From NCBI RefSeq assembly GCF_002954405.1, contig NZ_MQWC01000004.1, positions 1,386,301-1,450,300 on the forward strand: 64,000 nt of DNA, given 5' to 3'. Below the pieces are notes generated by a model that was not told where the DNA came from, ran no database searches, and saw only the letters and a list, made by a program, of their open reading frames with translations. The stretch comes from Salinibacter sp. 10B. Lineage in GTDB: Bacteria > Bacteroidota > Rhodothermia > Rhodothermales > Salinibacteraceae. Positions 1 through 8,372 of this stretch are shown in pieces. Position numbers and translations under genes: made by a program. Position 1 is the first letter of the stretch, and each line of letters begins with the position of its first letter.

Positions 1-1791
1 AGCCTTGAAGACCAACTCCGTGCCCTTCCCGCCCCGGACACTTTGTCTGCGGAGAACGACGCTCTTCCTGCGGAAGCCGGCAACATCCTCGGCATCCGAA
101 CCGTCGAGGACGCCCGGGAGCTCGACGACCTCATCGCAGAGATGTCCGACCGCCTGGACCACCTTCAAACGGAGCACCAGAAACTCGACCGGGTGGGCCT
201 CTCGGTCGATGGCGTCCTCACGATGGTTGACAGCATGAGCGCGCAGCTGGCCGACCTGTACGAGAACGATGCTTCTCACAATGACACGGCCTCGGACCGC
301 GGACTGGACACGCTGGACGACGCCCTCGCGCACCGTGTCGCGACCCTCACGGATCCATCTCCGGAGGCGGCCGACGACCTTGAGACCGTCGTGCGCACCC
401 TGGTCGATGAGCTCGAAACGCTTTCCAACGAATACGACGTACTGGCAGAGGCCGGATACGATGCGGAAGAAGCAGTTTCCCTCATCGACAACATGCAAAC
501 CCAGCTCGACGAATTGTACCAGGAAAAAGGGGCGGCCCAAAACGCCCAGGAGCGCCTCTCGGCCATCGAAGATGTGCTCGGCATTTCCTCCCGTGCCGAA
601 GCCGAGGAACTTTCCCAATTGGCCCACCAAATGGAAGAACAGCTCACAACCCTCTACCGGGAGAAGGAAAAGCTGGAGGAATTGGGACTTTCCAGCGTCG
701 ACGACGCAGTCGACATGATCGAGAGCATGGAGCAACAACTCGATGAGCTCTACGACGACAAGGAGGCCCTCCGCGAGGTTCAACTCGGCAGCACCGATGA
801 ACAAAGCACCTTCCAGCAACTCGAAGCCCTTTACGCCGAGCGGCAAAAACTGCAGCAGGCCCTCGGCGTCTCCTCCGCCGAAGACGTAATTGAGATGGTC
901 GAGAGCCTAAATACCCAACTCGACGACCTCTACACCGGTCGCGACGCAGACGTCTCCCCTGAGGAGCGTCACGAAGCCCGCCTCTGGGCCCCGGACACAG
1001 ACTCTCTTTCTCCGGACGCATCCTCGTCCCCCGACGATGCGTCGTCCGACGCGTCGCTGGAGCGTGAGGCAGCGGACACCCTCACGATGAACAGCATGGA
1101 GCACCAACTCGAAGCCCTATACCGCGAGAAGGAAACCCTCCTTCACCACGGCTTCGACAATGCACAGGAAGCCGTCTCTCAACTGGAGACGCAGCAGAAA
1201 CAAATCGATGCCCTTCAACGCGAAAACCGAACCTACGAGCGCCGCTTCGACCAGCTTCAGTCCGAACTCGGCACCGGAAGCGTACCGAAGGTCGTAGAGG
1301 GCATTCACGCCCTCGAATCGGAGGCCGATACCACCCTTGCCGAACTGCTCCCCTCTCTATCCGGTCCCTCTGAGCCAACCGAGTACGGCGTTGACATCGA
1401 AGCAGCATCTCCATTCGTAGACGAGACGACACTGGACCGGCTCGACGAGATGACCTCCGACGAGCTCGATGCGCTCGACGTTGGGATTATTCAACTCCGG
1501 GATGACGGAACGGTCGCTTCCCTCAACGAAGCTGCCTTCCGCCTTCCGGGTCTCCACGACGTGGAGGATCCTGCAGATGTAATTGGGGAGAACTTCTTCC
1601 TCGATCTTGCTCCCAGCACGAACAACAACTTGTTCTTCGGCCGTTTCCGCAAAGGACAGCGCCAGGGCGAAATGGACGCCCGCTTTCCCTACACCTTCGT
1701 AAGTCCCGATAACGGCCCGCAATCATTTTCCGTCCACCTGTACCGAGCGCCTGAGGGCGACACGACGTGGCTGTTGTTCCGTCCTGCTTAG
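1..1791 (+). CDS. Repeated coiled-coil protein with C-terminal degenerate PYP-like domain (5' partial)
   Basis: The frame is open from the first base, so the true start lies upstream; an internal TTG at 43 would give 582 aa. Residue numbers below count from that TTG. Residues 1-400 are acidic, Gln/Glu/Leu-rich coiled coil built from imperfect repeats of the form G-hSS-x-DAV-x-IESM-x-QLDELY-x-K, clearest near 51-73, 138-162, 180-208, 215-240, 275-300 and 348-363. A Ser/Asp/Pro-rich linker sits near 305-345. Residues 475-582 align with photoactive yellow protein (GIIQLRDDG, VIGENFF, LAPS). The chromophore residues are gone: PYP Tyr42 is Leu494, Glu46 is Ala498 and Cys69 is Ser525, and there is a 4-residue insertion after the Glu46 position. 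It therefore cannot bind p-coumaric acid in the known way. A true PYP gene follows 224 bp downstream on the same strand. Its function is unknown; a structural partner or dimerisation scaffold for PYP signalling is my inference. Confidence 0.85.
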   Translation, partial: SLEDQLRALPAPDTLSAENDALPAEAGNILGIRTVEDARELDDLIAEMSDRLDHLQTEHQKLDRVGLSVDGVLTMVDSMSAQLADLYENDASHNDTASDRGLDTLDDALAHRVATLTDPSPEAADDLETVVRTLVDELETLSNEYDVLAEAGYDAEEAVSLIDNMQTQLDELYQEKGAAQNAQERLSAIEDVLGISSRAEAEELSQLAHQMEEQLTTLYREKEKLEELGLSSVDDAVDMIESMEQQLDELYDDKEALREVQLGSTDEQSTFQQLEALYAERQKLQQALGVSSAEDVIEMVESLNTQLDDLYTGRDADVSPEERHEARLWAPDTDSLSPDASSSPDDASSDASLEREAADTLTMNSMEHQLEALYREKETLLHHGFDNAQEAVSQLETQQKQIDALQRENRTYERRFDQLQSELGTGSVPKVVEGIHALESEADTTLAELLPSLSGPSEPTEYGVDIEAASPFVDETTLDRLDEMTSDELDALDVGIIQLRDDGTVASLNEAAFRLPGLHDVEDPADVIGENFFLDLAPSTNNNLFFGRFRKGQRQGEMDARFPYTFVSPDNGPQSFSVHLYRAPEGDTTWLLFRPA

Positions 1792-2015
1792 TGTCCTCCC
1801 CTATCATTTTACGAGGACAAGCAGATCGACATTTAGAGCGCTCAACACGTCCGTTCGTGTCCCTCAAAGCGTCATGCGGACAAGCTCCCTCTTCAACTTC
1901 ATTCGAAGCAACCTGCCCTAAGGATCATGAGTTGTTGTGCTCCCTGAAGAGTCACACTCGACAGAGCACTCGGTCTCCTCCATTTCGACTCTTCTGCTCC
2001 AGCCGCCCGACCTCC

Positions 2016-2483
2016 ATGGCCTCCGACAACCTCTACTCCTTTCTCCAAGGCAGCGAGCTCACCCCTCGCCCAAAGTCCGACGTCCCAATTCCCGACACGG
2101 AGGAACCTACAACGTCCCTTCACTTCGACGCCGAAGGGGTTGGCGAACAACTCCGTCATGCCAGCGAAAAGGAGCTTAACGACGCACCGTTTGGAATCAT
2201 TCGGCTGGACGACAACGGAATTGTCGAATTCTACAACCATTGCGAATCGGAGCTCAGTGGGGTCCCGCCCTCGGAAGCCGTTGGGCAAAACTTCTTCACC
2301 GAACTGGCCCCCTGTAGCAACAACCATCTCTTCCTCGGACGCTTCAAAGACGGCATACAGGCTGGGGAGCTCAACGAGCGATTCACGTACACCTTCACCT
2401 ACAAGATGCGTCCGACGCTCGTTGACGTCCGCCTGTATCGAGACGAGGCAGGTCAGAACTGGGTGCTGATCCACAAGCGGTAG
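2016..2483 (+). CDS. pyp: Photoactive yellow protein (PYP)
   Basis: A 155-aa cytoplasmic blue-light sensor of the PAS fold that binds p-coumaric acid through a thioester. It aligns with Halorhodospira halophila PYP at a constant offset of 31 residues through the chromophore pocket. Tyr73 matches Tyr42, Glu77 matches Glu46, and Cys100 in the APC motif matches Cys69, so the chromophore site is intact. Thr50 is replaced by Ser81 and Arg52 by Val83, which would be expected to shift colour or photocycle speed. About 30 extra N-terminal residues precede the usual N-cap. I chose the ATG at 2016 (MASDNLYSF); the same frame is open further upstream but overlaps the preceding gene and looks non-coding. 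PYP is established in Salinibacter ruber. No p-coumaryl ligase or tyrosine ammonia lyase gene lies in this window. A hairpin terminator follows. Confidence 0.93.
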   Translation: MASDNLYSFLQGSELTPRPKSDVPIPDTEEPTTSLHFDAEGVGEQLRHASEKELNDAPFGIIRLDDNGIVEFYNHCESELSGVPPSEAVGQNFFTELAPCSNNHLFLGRFKDGIQAGELNERFTYTFTYKMRPTLVDVRLYRDEAGQNWVLIHKR

Positions 2484-2564
2484 CCCATCCGTCTCGCCTG
2501 CGCGACGGTGAGCCGGCTCATCCGTCCCGGCACACGTCCGAAAAGAATACAAACCCCCCATGGA

Positions 2565-2597
2565 CCCCGGCGGCTCGTCTTGGCCGCCGGGGCCTTT
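2565..2597 (+). terminator. Hairpin terminator after pyp
   Basis: A perfect 10-bp stem (2565-2574 with 2583-2592) with an 8-nt loop is followed by a short T tract. It lies between the convergent pyp and response-regulator genes and could serve both directions. Confidence 0.7.
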
Positions 2598-2640
2598 CAC
2601 TATACTCCCCCCTACCACGTCTCCGGGCACTCAAGGACCG

Positions 2641-3339
2641 CTATGTTGACTCCTCATCCACTTTGAGACGGTATCCAACGCCTCGAACCGTTTCGAGGCG
2701 CATGTCATCAGTTTCATCCATCGCGCCCTCGATCTTCTTCCGCAGGCCGGACACCGTCACGTCGATCGAGTTATCCGAAACGTAGTCCGAACCCCAGACT
2801 CGTTCCGCAATCGTTGATCGGGAGACAACGTTCGGCTCTTGGTCGGCCAGGAGGCGCAAGAGATCAAACTCCTTCTTGCGAAGGTCGAGCTCATGCCCAT
2901 TAACGTGCGCTTCTTGCCGTGCCGAGTTAACGGTTAAGGGCCCGGCAGTAATCTCATCGAGCGCCGTCCATTCCGCCGGACGCCGCAGAAGAGCGCGGAC
3001 GCGAGCCTTTACCTCCTTCATGTCGAACGGTTTGGACAGGTAATCGTCCGCTCCGCTCTCCAATCCCTTGACCCGGTCATCCACACTGTCCCGAACGGTG
3101 AGCATCAAAATCGGGGTTGTGTATCCCTCCTCACGGAGCTCTTCGATGAGCTCCGGTCCGTTCATCTCCGGGAGCAGCCAGTCCACAATCATTGCATCGT
3201 AGCGATGAGACTCCGCCTTCAGCAATGCCTCCTCGGCACTGGGAACGTGGTGTACCCGGTAGGGCTCATTTTTCGTCAGCCCCTTTTCCAGGGTGGACGC
3301 TAGTTTTTCATCGTCCTCGACTAGTAAAATCAACTTCAT
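2641..3339 (-). CDS. OmpR/PhoB-family response regulator (orphan)
   Basis: A 232-aa two-component transcription regulator. The receiver domain (1-115) has the acidic pair Glu8/Asp9-Asp10, phospho-acceptor Asp53 (IVDWLLPEMNG), Thr81 and Lys103. The C-terminal winged helix (about 130-228) has the family's recognition segment NSIDVTVSGLRKKI and ends RGVGYRL. The ATG at 3339 is directly preceded by GAGGAG, an unusually tight ribosome site. No histidine kinase is adjacent, so its partner must be elsewhere. It converges on pyp, and there is no direct evidence that it acts in light signalling. Its targets cannot be read from the sequence. Confidence 0.92.
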   Translation of the reverse strand: MKLILLVEDDEKLASTLEKGLTKNEPYRVHHVPSAEEALLKAESHRYDAMIVDWLLPEMNGPELIEELREEGYTTPILMLTVRDSVDDRVKGLESGADDYLSKPFDMKEVKARVRALLRRPAEWTALDEITAGPLTVNSARQEAHVNGHELDLRKKEFDLLRLLADQEPNVVSRSTIAERVWGSDYVSDNSIDVTVSGLRKKIEGAMDETDDMRLETVRGVGYRLKVDEEST

Positions 3340-3709
3340 CTCCTCAAAAACATTCTTTAGAAGGAACAGCGAAACGCCTTCGTGGGGATCCCGCCGTTCG
3401 GCGTCTCCTCACTCCATCGAGGAGACGCGAACCTCTGCGGGCGCAACAAGCACGGGGAGAACGTTGCGTCCATCCACGAATACATGGGTGGAGTCCCTTC
3501 ATCACGAAGGCCATTTTGTAGTGGACTCGTGCTCGCCGGCTACAAGCCGTCGCACGAATCGATAACTCGTTAAGACTTCTGTGTTTGTTTGGACAAACAA
3601 CACACCAGGCCCGTTTCCGACAAAAGTAATCTTATGTGAATTGGCCAAACCGTTTCATTTAATGCCCCGTGGGGTCCCGACGGGTCGTCTCGTACTCCCT
3701 GAATGACGT
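3340..3709. other. Divergent intergenic region (370 bp)
   Basis: No credible gene is seen. This stretch should hold the promoters of the divergent response regulator and phosphoesterase genes. The part from 3570 to 3665 is distinctly A/T-richer than its surroundings and carries the palindrome listed separately at 3585-3600. Confidence 0.6.
3585..3600. promoter_or_regulatory. 16-bp palindrome TTGTTTG-GA-CAAACAA
   Basis: Perfect 7-bp arms flank a GA centre, in the A/T-rich region about 110 bp before the phosphoesterase and 250 bp before the response regulator. It has the size and symmetry of an operator, but no regulator can be assigned. Confidence 0.4.
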
Positions 3710-4429
3710 GTGAACGCTTCTTTCGTGAGAATCGCCATTCTTTCCGACATTCACTCCAACCTCGAAGCCTTACGGCGCGCCCTCGATGGCATCGAAACAG
3801 CTGGGGTCGATGCGATCTACTGTCTGGGAGACGTGGTCGGGTACAATGCCGATCCGGCTGCCTGTCTGGAATTGGTCCGGACCCGATGTGCAGGGGTCGT
3901 CTGTGGCAATCATGACGCAGCCGTGGCCCGCGAGGAGGCTGTAGAGGCCCTTCCGTCGGACGGACAAGAAGCTGCCCGCCACAATCGGCGATGCCTCTCA
4001 GAAGACCAACTCGCGTACCTCGCCGACCTTCCGGATACGATCTCGGAGGAAAACTGCACATTCGTCCATGCCACCCCGGACGTCCCCCGGGCCTGGAAGC
4101 GACTCACGACGTACCCAGCCGCCCAGAGTCAGTTCGAACACTTTGATACTGAGATCTGCTTTATCGGCCACACGCACGTGCCTGCGGTCATGGCTGATCG
4201 GCTCGGGGTACTTCAGGTACGACGAGGCCACCGGTACCTCGTAAACGTGGGAAGCGTAGGCCAACCCCGCGACCAAAACCCGAAGCTTAGCTTTGGGCTC
4301 TTCGACACGGAGTCCTTCGAATACCACAACGTCCGTATGACGTACGACGTCGACGGCGCGGCGCAAAAGATTCGGGATGCCGACGCGCTCCCCGATCGCC
4401 TAGCCGCGCGCCTGTACGATGGTCTCTAG
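3710..4429 (+). CDS. Calcineurin-like metallophosphoesterase (YfcE/MJ0936 type)
   Basis: About 239 aa, a predicted cytoplasmic di-metal phosphoesterase of unknown substrate. The metal-binding motifs appear in order: DIHSN near the N terminus, GDVVGYNADP, GNHD, and GHTHVP near residue 155. It has no signal peptide. The frame can start at GTG 3710, but GTG 3725 (VRIAILSDIHSN) matches the usual beginning of this family better and may be the real start. It stands alone between a divergent response regulator and a convergent EcsC gene, so context gives no substrate. Confidence 0.85.
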   Translation: MNASFVRIAILSDIHSNLEALRRALDGIETAGVDAIYCLGDVVGYNADPAACLELVRTRCAGVVCGNHDAAVAREEAVEALPSDGQEAARHNRRCLSEDQLAYLADLPDTISEENCTFVHATPDVPRAWKRLTTYPAAQSQFEHFDTEICFIGHTHVPAVMADRLGVLQVRRGHRYLVNVGSVGQPRDQNPKLSFGLFDTESFEYHNVRMTYDVDGAAQKIRDADALPDRLAARLYDGL

Positions 4430-4521
4430 CCCCCTCGGAGATGAGAATTTGCGCGTGAGAACTGATCGGAAAGCGACGGCCCCACTCCTGCTCTCGTGCT
4501 CCTCCCCTCGACACTCTCACG

Positions 4522-5337
4522 CTACCGTCGCTCTTTCCATTCCAGGTAGAGCGCCCGGGCGCACATGAAGGCCGACTTGGCCGTTTCGTTCGTAAACCAA
4601 TAGTTGACGCCCGCACCCACCGCGGCTCCCGCAAGAGGAATGGTCTGCCCCAGCTTGCGCTCCACAAGGGCTTTCGCAATCTCGCGCGGAACGTGACGGT
4701 TCTGGTCGCGAAAGGTCCCGGACACGCGTCCTTTATAGTCGAGATCATTCGCAAATGCCGCGGCCGCCACACTCACCTCCCGCAGCGCTTCATTTCGGGC
4801 CTCTCGCCCCCCGGACGCGGCCGCATTGAAGATGGAGAGCACGAGCGGCTGAAACGTGGGCCCCCGCAGCGGAAAGCCGTAGCAGGCCCCAATTTGCTGA
4901 ATGAGGCGAAGGTTGATGGTGAAAAGCAGGGGGATATCGGCCGCGATGAAAGCCGTCCCAATGAGGCCCGTGCCGCCCCCTTCCAGCGCCGCAAGAATCG
5001 TGTTTTGCCGAAAGCGACTGCGTGCCAACGGGTCGAGTTCCGCAATGGGCTGGCTGCGGAGATCGCTCACCGTCTGGGCCGGAAGGCCCCGCTCCTCGGC
5101 GGCTGCGAGAATGTCCTCGTCCTCGAACGTCCATTCCGATGCGTCCGACAGGGTCGACAAAAACTGGTGGATGCGATCCACGACGCGATCCATCGTGTCG
5201 GGATCCACCGTGCGGTCCACGGCCCAATCGACCGGCCGCATGGCCCAGTCCATGGCCTGGGCGGCGATGGATGCGTCGGCGTGTTGCCAGTCCTCGATTT
5301 CGCGGCGAACGGCCTTCTCCTCGTCGGTCAGTCGCAT
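4522..5337 (-). CDS. EcsC family protein
   Basis: A 271-aa protein resembling the EcsC family (EcsC was named from the Bacillus subtilis ecs ABC-transporter operon; its biochemical role is not established). The N-terminal half is charged and helical. A glycine-rich hydrophobic stretch near residues 120-160 (GGGTGLIGTAFIAADIP) and a second one near 235-250 are typical of the family and suggest membrane association. The C terminus is basic. No ABC transporter genes accompany it here. It converges with the phosphoesterase gene and lies downstream of the symporter gene with a 246-bp gap in which I see nothing else. Confidence 0.75.
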   Translation of the reverse strand: MRLTDEEKAVRREIEDWQHADASIAAQAMDWAMRPVDWAVDRTVDPDTMDRVVDRIHQFLSTLSDASEWTFEDEDILAAAEERGLPAQTVSDLRSQPIAELDPLARSRFRQNTILAALEGGGTGLIGTAFIAADIPLLFTINLRLIQQIGACYGFPLRGPTFQPLVLSIFNAAASGGREARNEALREVSVAAAAFANDLDYKGRVSGTFRDQNRHVPREIAKALVERKLGQTIPLAGAAVGAGVNYWFTNETAKSAFMCARALYLEWKERR

Positions 5338-5583
5338 GAGCGGGGGAGATGCGTACGGAAGGGTATGTGGACGCGTAAAACGCAGGGACGACCGGAAAGA
5401 TGCAGCATCCGGCCCGTGCTCCCTGCGAAAGACGGAGGAGACGGACGAAATGTTACGCGCCTTACGATGTCTCTCCGTTCACGCTTCACAGGCCGCTCCT
5501 CTCCCAGCACGGAGCCGTCTCCTTCCACATTTGGAGCTTACGCTGCCCTCCGCCAACAACGGCCCCCCGAGCCGATTGGCCGG

Positions 5584-7125
5584 TCAGGCCTCCACCAGCG
5601 CCCGGTGCCGCAGCGCCAACAGGCTGCCCACTACCAGGTTAATGACGGTGCCTATGGCGGTATACCACGGCCACCCAATCGTCCGCAGATCCAGCTCTTG
5701 AACGGAGGCCTCCGACGGACTCAGCACGAACATCCACCCCTCGGATGGGCTGTGCCACACCCCAAAGATAATGAGTACCATCGCCCCGATGGAGACGACG
5801 AACGCGACAAGCGCGTCAACCTGCTGGGTCTGCTCATGCCAAAGGCCCAACAGGAAGGCCCCGAGAAGCCCGCCATAGGTAAACGACGCAATCGAGAGGC
5901 CGAGCTCCACGACCGGATTGTTGCTGTCCTGGAAGAGACTCGCAAAGCCAATGAAGACAACTCCCCAAAAGAGCGTGAGGGCCCGGGAGACGAAGACTCC
6001 GCGTTCTTCCGCCAGCGGCCGTCCCATGATGCGCTCGTAGAGATCATTCACGGACGAGGACGCCAGTGCGTTGAGGGAAGAGGAAAGGGAGCTCATCGCC
6101 GCCGCTATGATACCGGCCAGAATGAGACCGGAGAGCCCGACGGGCAGCCCTTCAATGATGTACTTCGGGAACACCTCATCGCTTCGCTGGAGGCCAAGTG
6201 CTTCGATCGTGGCCCCATCGTAGTGCGCCCAGAGCAGCAGGCCCACCGCGAGAAACAACGCAAACTGAACCATCACGATCACAGCACTTCCGACGATTGC
6301 CTTCTGGCTGTCCCCCTCGTCGCGGCAGGCCAGCAGACGCTGTACGATAAGCTGATCGGTGCCGTGAGACGCCATGGAAAAGACGGCCCCGGCAATGACC
6401 GACGTGCCGAGCGTGTAAGGCATCGTGAACCAGCGCCCAACCGAGTGGTCGAAGCCAAGATCAATCAGGTTCGTCTTCCCGGCCTCCACAACCGTCGACC
6501 ACCATCCCGGAGACACATCGCCCAGCAGAAAGCCAATAGCCGCCAGCGCACCGCCCACGTAGAGCAGCATTTGCACCACGTCCATCCACACAACCGCTTT
6601 GATGCCCCCCACGAGTGTGTAGAGCGCCGTCACAACGCCAATCACGAAAATGATCTCAAAGTAGCCGACCTCCATTCCCGCCGTATCGGCAATGACCTTG
6701 AGCGGGATGGCCGTAGCGAAGAGCCGAACCCCATCGGCCAGCAGGCGGGTCGCCAGAAATGTGATGGAGGCCGCTGCCTGCATTGTGTCGCCATACCGGT
6801 CGCCTAAAAACGCGTAGGCTGTTTCCAACTTGCCGGCATAGTAGCGCGGCAAAAAGTAGAGGGCAACAATCGTTCGTCCTACGAGGTAGCCCAGGGTAAT
6901 CTGCAAGAACGTGAGCGTACCGCCGTAGGCCACGGCCGGTACCCCAACCACCGTGAGCGTGCTGGTCTCGGTAGCCACCACCGAAAAGCAGACCGCCCAC
7001 CACGGCAGATCTCGCCCTCCAAGAAAGTAGTCCTCCGTCGACTCTGCGCCCCCCGACCAGATCCCGAACCCCGCCACCCCGATCAGATAGACAACGATGA
7101 CGACAGTGTCGACCGTGGTGAGCAT
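5584..7125 (-). CDS. Sodium:solute symporter (SSS family)
   Basis: A 513-aa inner-membrane transporter with about 13 hydrophobic segments. The family features are the N-terminal IVVYLIGVAGFGIW helix, the EDYFLGGRDLPWW motif after TM1, a SVVATETSTLT segment, and GGIKAVVWMDVVQM in the middle. The substrate cannot be read from sequence. It sits at the edge of the amino-sugar locus, followed upstream by DUF1080 and GlcNAc-kinase-like genes on the same strand, so a sugar or amino-sugar substrate is likely by inference. A second SSS transporter of a different subgroup lies at 32301-34139. Confidence 0.9.
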   Translation of the reverse strand: MLTTVDTVVIVVYLIGVAGFGIWSGGAESTEDYFLGGRDLPWWAVCFSVVATETSTLTVVGVPAVAYGGTLTFLQITLGYLVGRTIVALYFLPRYYAGKLETAYAFLGDRYGDTMQAAASITFLATRLLADGVRLFATAIPLKVIADTAGMEVGYFEIIFVIGVVTALYTLVGGIKAVVWMDVVQMLLYVGGALAAIGFLLGDVSPGWWSTVVEAGKTNLIDLGFDHSVGRWFTMPYTLGTSVIAGAVFSMASHGTDQLIVQRLLACRDEGDSQKAIVGSAVIVMVQFALFLAVGLLLWAHYDGATIEALGLQRSDEVFPKYIIEGLPVGLSGLILAGIIAAAMSSLSSSLNALASSSVNDLYERIMGRPLAEERGVFVSRALTLFWGVVFIGFASLFQDSNNPVVELGLSIASFTYGGLLGAFLLGLWHEQTQQVDALVAFVVSIGAMVLIIFGVWHSPSEGWMFVLSPSEASVQELDLRTIGWPWYTAIGTVINLVVGSLLALRHRALVEA

Positions 7126-7317
7126 AGAGGCGAACCGTTCGGCTCTTGAATGGGAAAATTAAAGAAGGAACGTGGTGCTCTTGCCGTAGTCATGCCTACA
7201 GGTGCAGGGAAGTACGGAGACACGGCCCCCCTCAAGCAACAATCTCCCCCTCATCAATACACAGGGCGCACACCGATCGTCCTCTGCCTCCAGGGGCCGT
7301 ACGTCCACACCTCCATT

Positions 7318-8091
7318 CTACTCAAGCTCGCGCACCCAGATGTTGCGGAAGCGCACCGCATTGTCGTGATCCTGAAGGCGAAGGGGCAGCGCCGGCGCGT
7401 GTGCCTCGTAGGGCGGCCGCTCCTTCCACGCCGTCGGGCCGGTCAACTCCACGTTGTCCTGCACGAGAATTCCATTGTGGTAGACCGTGAAGCGAGCGGG
7501 GGTGACGACGGTTCCTCCCTCGTCGAAATGCGGTCGATGAAATACAATGTCGTAGGTCTGCCATTCGCCCTGCGGTCGCATGGCATTTACCAGAGGAGGA
7601 TACTGCCCGTAGATGGCAGCCGCCTGCCCGTCGGCGTACGTCTGGTTCTCATGAGAGTCGAGCACCTGCACCTCGTAGGTGCCCATCAAAAACACGCCGC
7701 TGTTGCCCCGGCTCTGGCCCTCCCCCTCCACTGTCGTCGGCACCATCCACTCCACGTGGAGTTGCACGTCGCCGAAGGCCTCCTTGGTACGGATCGGTCC
7801 GCTGCCGGGCTTCACCTCCATGTAGCCGTTCTCGACGGTCCAGGACGCTGCCGAGCCGTCCGGATGCTCCCACTTGCTGAGGTCGTCTCCATCAAAGAGC
7901 ACCGTAGCGTCGGACGGAGCAGACAGCGGATCGGCAGGCGCCGGACCGGGCTCCACGACGGGAGGACGCGTGCGCGTGGAGTCGTGCACGTCCCAATAAA
8001 CCGGATTCCGAGACTGGGCATTCGCGGGCATAGAAATCACGAGGCCGAGGCCCCCAAGTATGAAAAGGCGAAGTAAGGTTGAAAGCGACAT
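7318..8091 (-). CDS. Secreted DUF1080 protein (3-keto-glycoside hydrolase-like)
   Basis: A 257-aa protein with a signal peptide ending ANA (residues 1-25) and a DUF1080 lectin-like beta-sandwich from about 60 to 257. Recognisable segments are TVLFDGDDLSKWEH, the SRGNSGVFLMG motif and the C-terminal VRFRNIWVREL. DUF1080 proteins are annotated as 3-keto-disaccharide hydrolases, acting on sugars whose C3 hydroxyl was first oxidised. A GMC dehydrogenase with its Tat small subunit, a candidate for that oxidation, occurs in the same locus at 24982-27508. It is oriented with the symporter downstream and the kinase upstream, with a 281-bp gap before the kinase in which no gene is seen. Confidence 0.88.
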   Translation of the reverse strand: MSLSTLLRLFILGGLGLVISMPANAQSRNPVYWDVHDSTRTRPPVVEPGPAPADPLSAPSDATVLFDGDDLSKWEHPDGSAASWTVENGYMEVKPGSGPIRTKEAFGDVQLHVEWMVPTTVEGEGQSRGNSGVFLMGTYEVQVLDSHENQTYADGQAAAIYGQYPPLVNAMRPQGEWQTYDIVFHRPHFDEGGTVVTPARFTVYHNGILVQDNVELTGPTAWKERPPYEAHAPALPLRLQDHDNAVRFRNIWVRELE

Positions 8092-8372
8092 CGCACTGGC
8101 GGCTCTGTATGAAGAGAATCATGGAAACACCGACGGCTCCCGGAACGGAACGATCCGTCCCGAAGCTGCCGCGCTCCGGAAGCCGTGCCGACCATCGTGT
8201 TCGAAAACTGTCGGGGCGATTGGCCCTCTGGGCGATGGGCGGCGAAGTGAGGCCTCTGCGTCCCAGCCTCAGCGCAAGGTAACGGGAAACCGGTTCGGAG
8301 TAAAGAGCCGGTTCGAGCCCCCCAGTACCCGCACAGGAGAGGTCCCCCAGCGAGAGCCCACATTCTCCTGGC

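Noticed and set aside
5338-5583. Possible small gene between the symporter and EcsC genes
   Set aside because: Only short frames with skewed composition are open here; no start, motif or hairpin supports a gene.
4693-6807. A 704-codon open frame on the plus strand
   Set aside because: It lies opposite the EcsC and symporter genes, is extremely rich in Arg/His/Pro/Gly and has no domain features; it is the antisense shadow common in GC-rich DNA.
7150-8076. A 308-codon plus-strand frame
   Set aside because: Antisense to the DUF1080 gene, whose signal peptide and family motifs are convincing.
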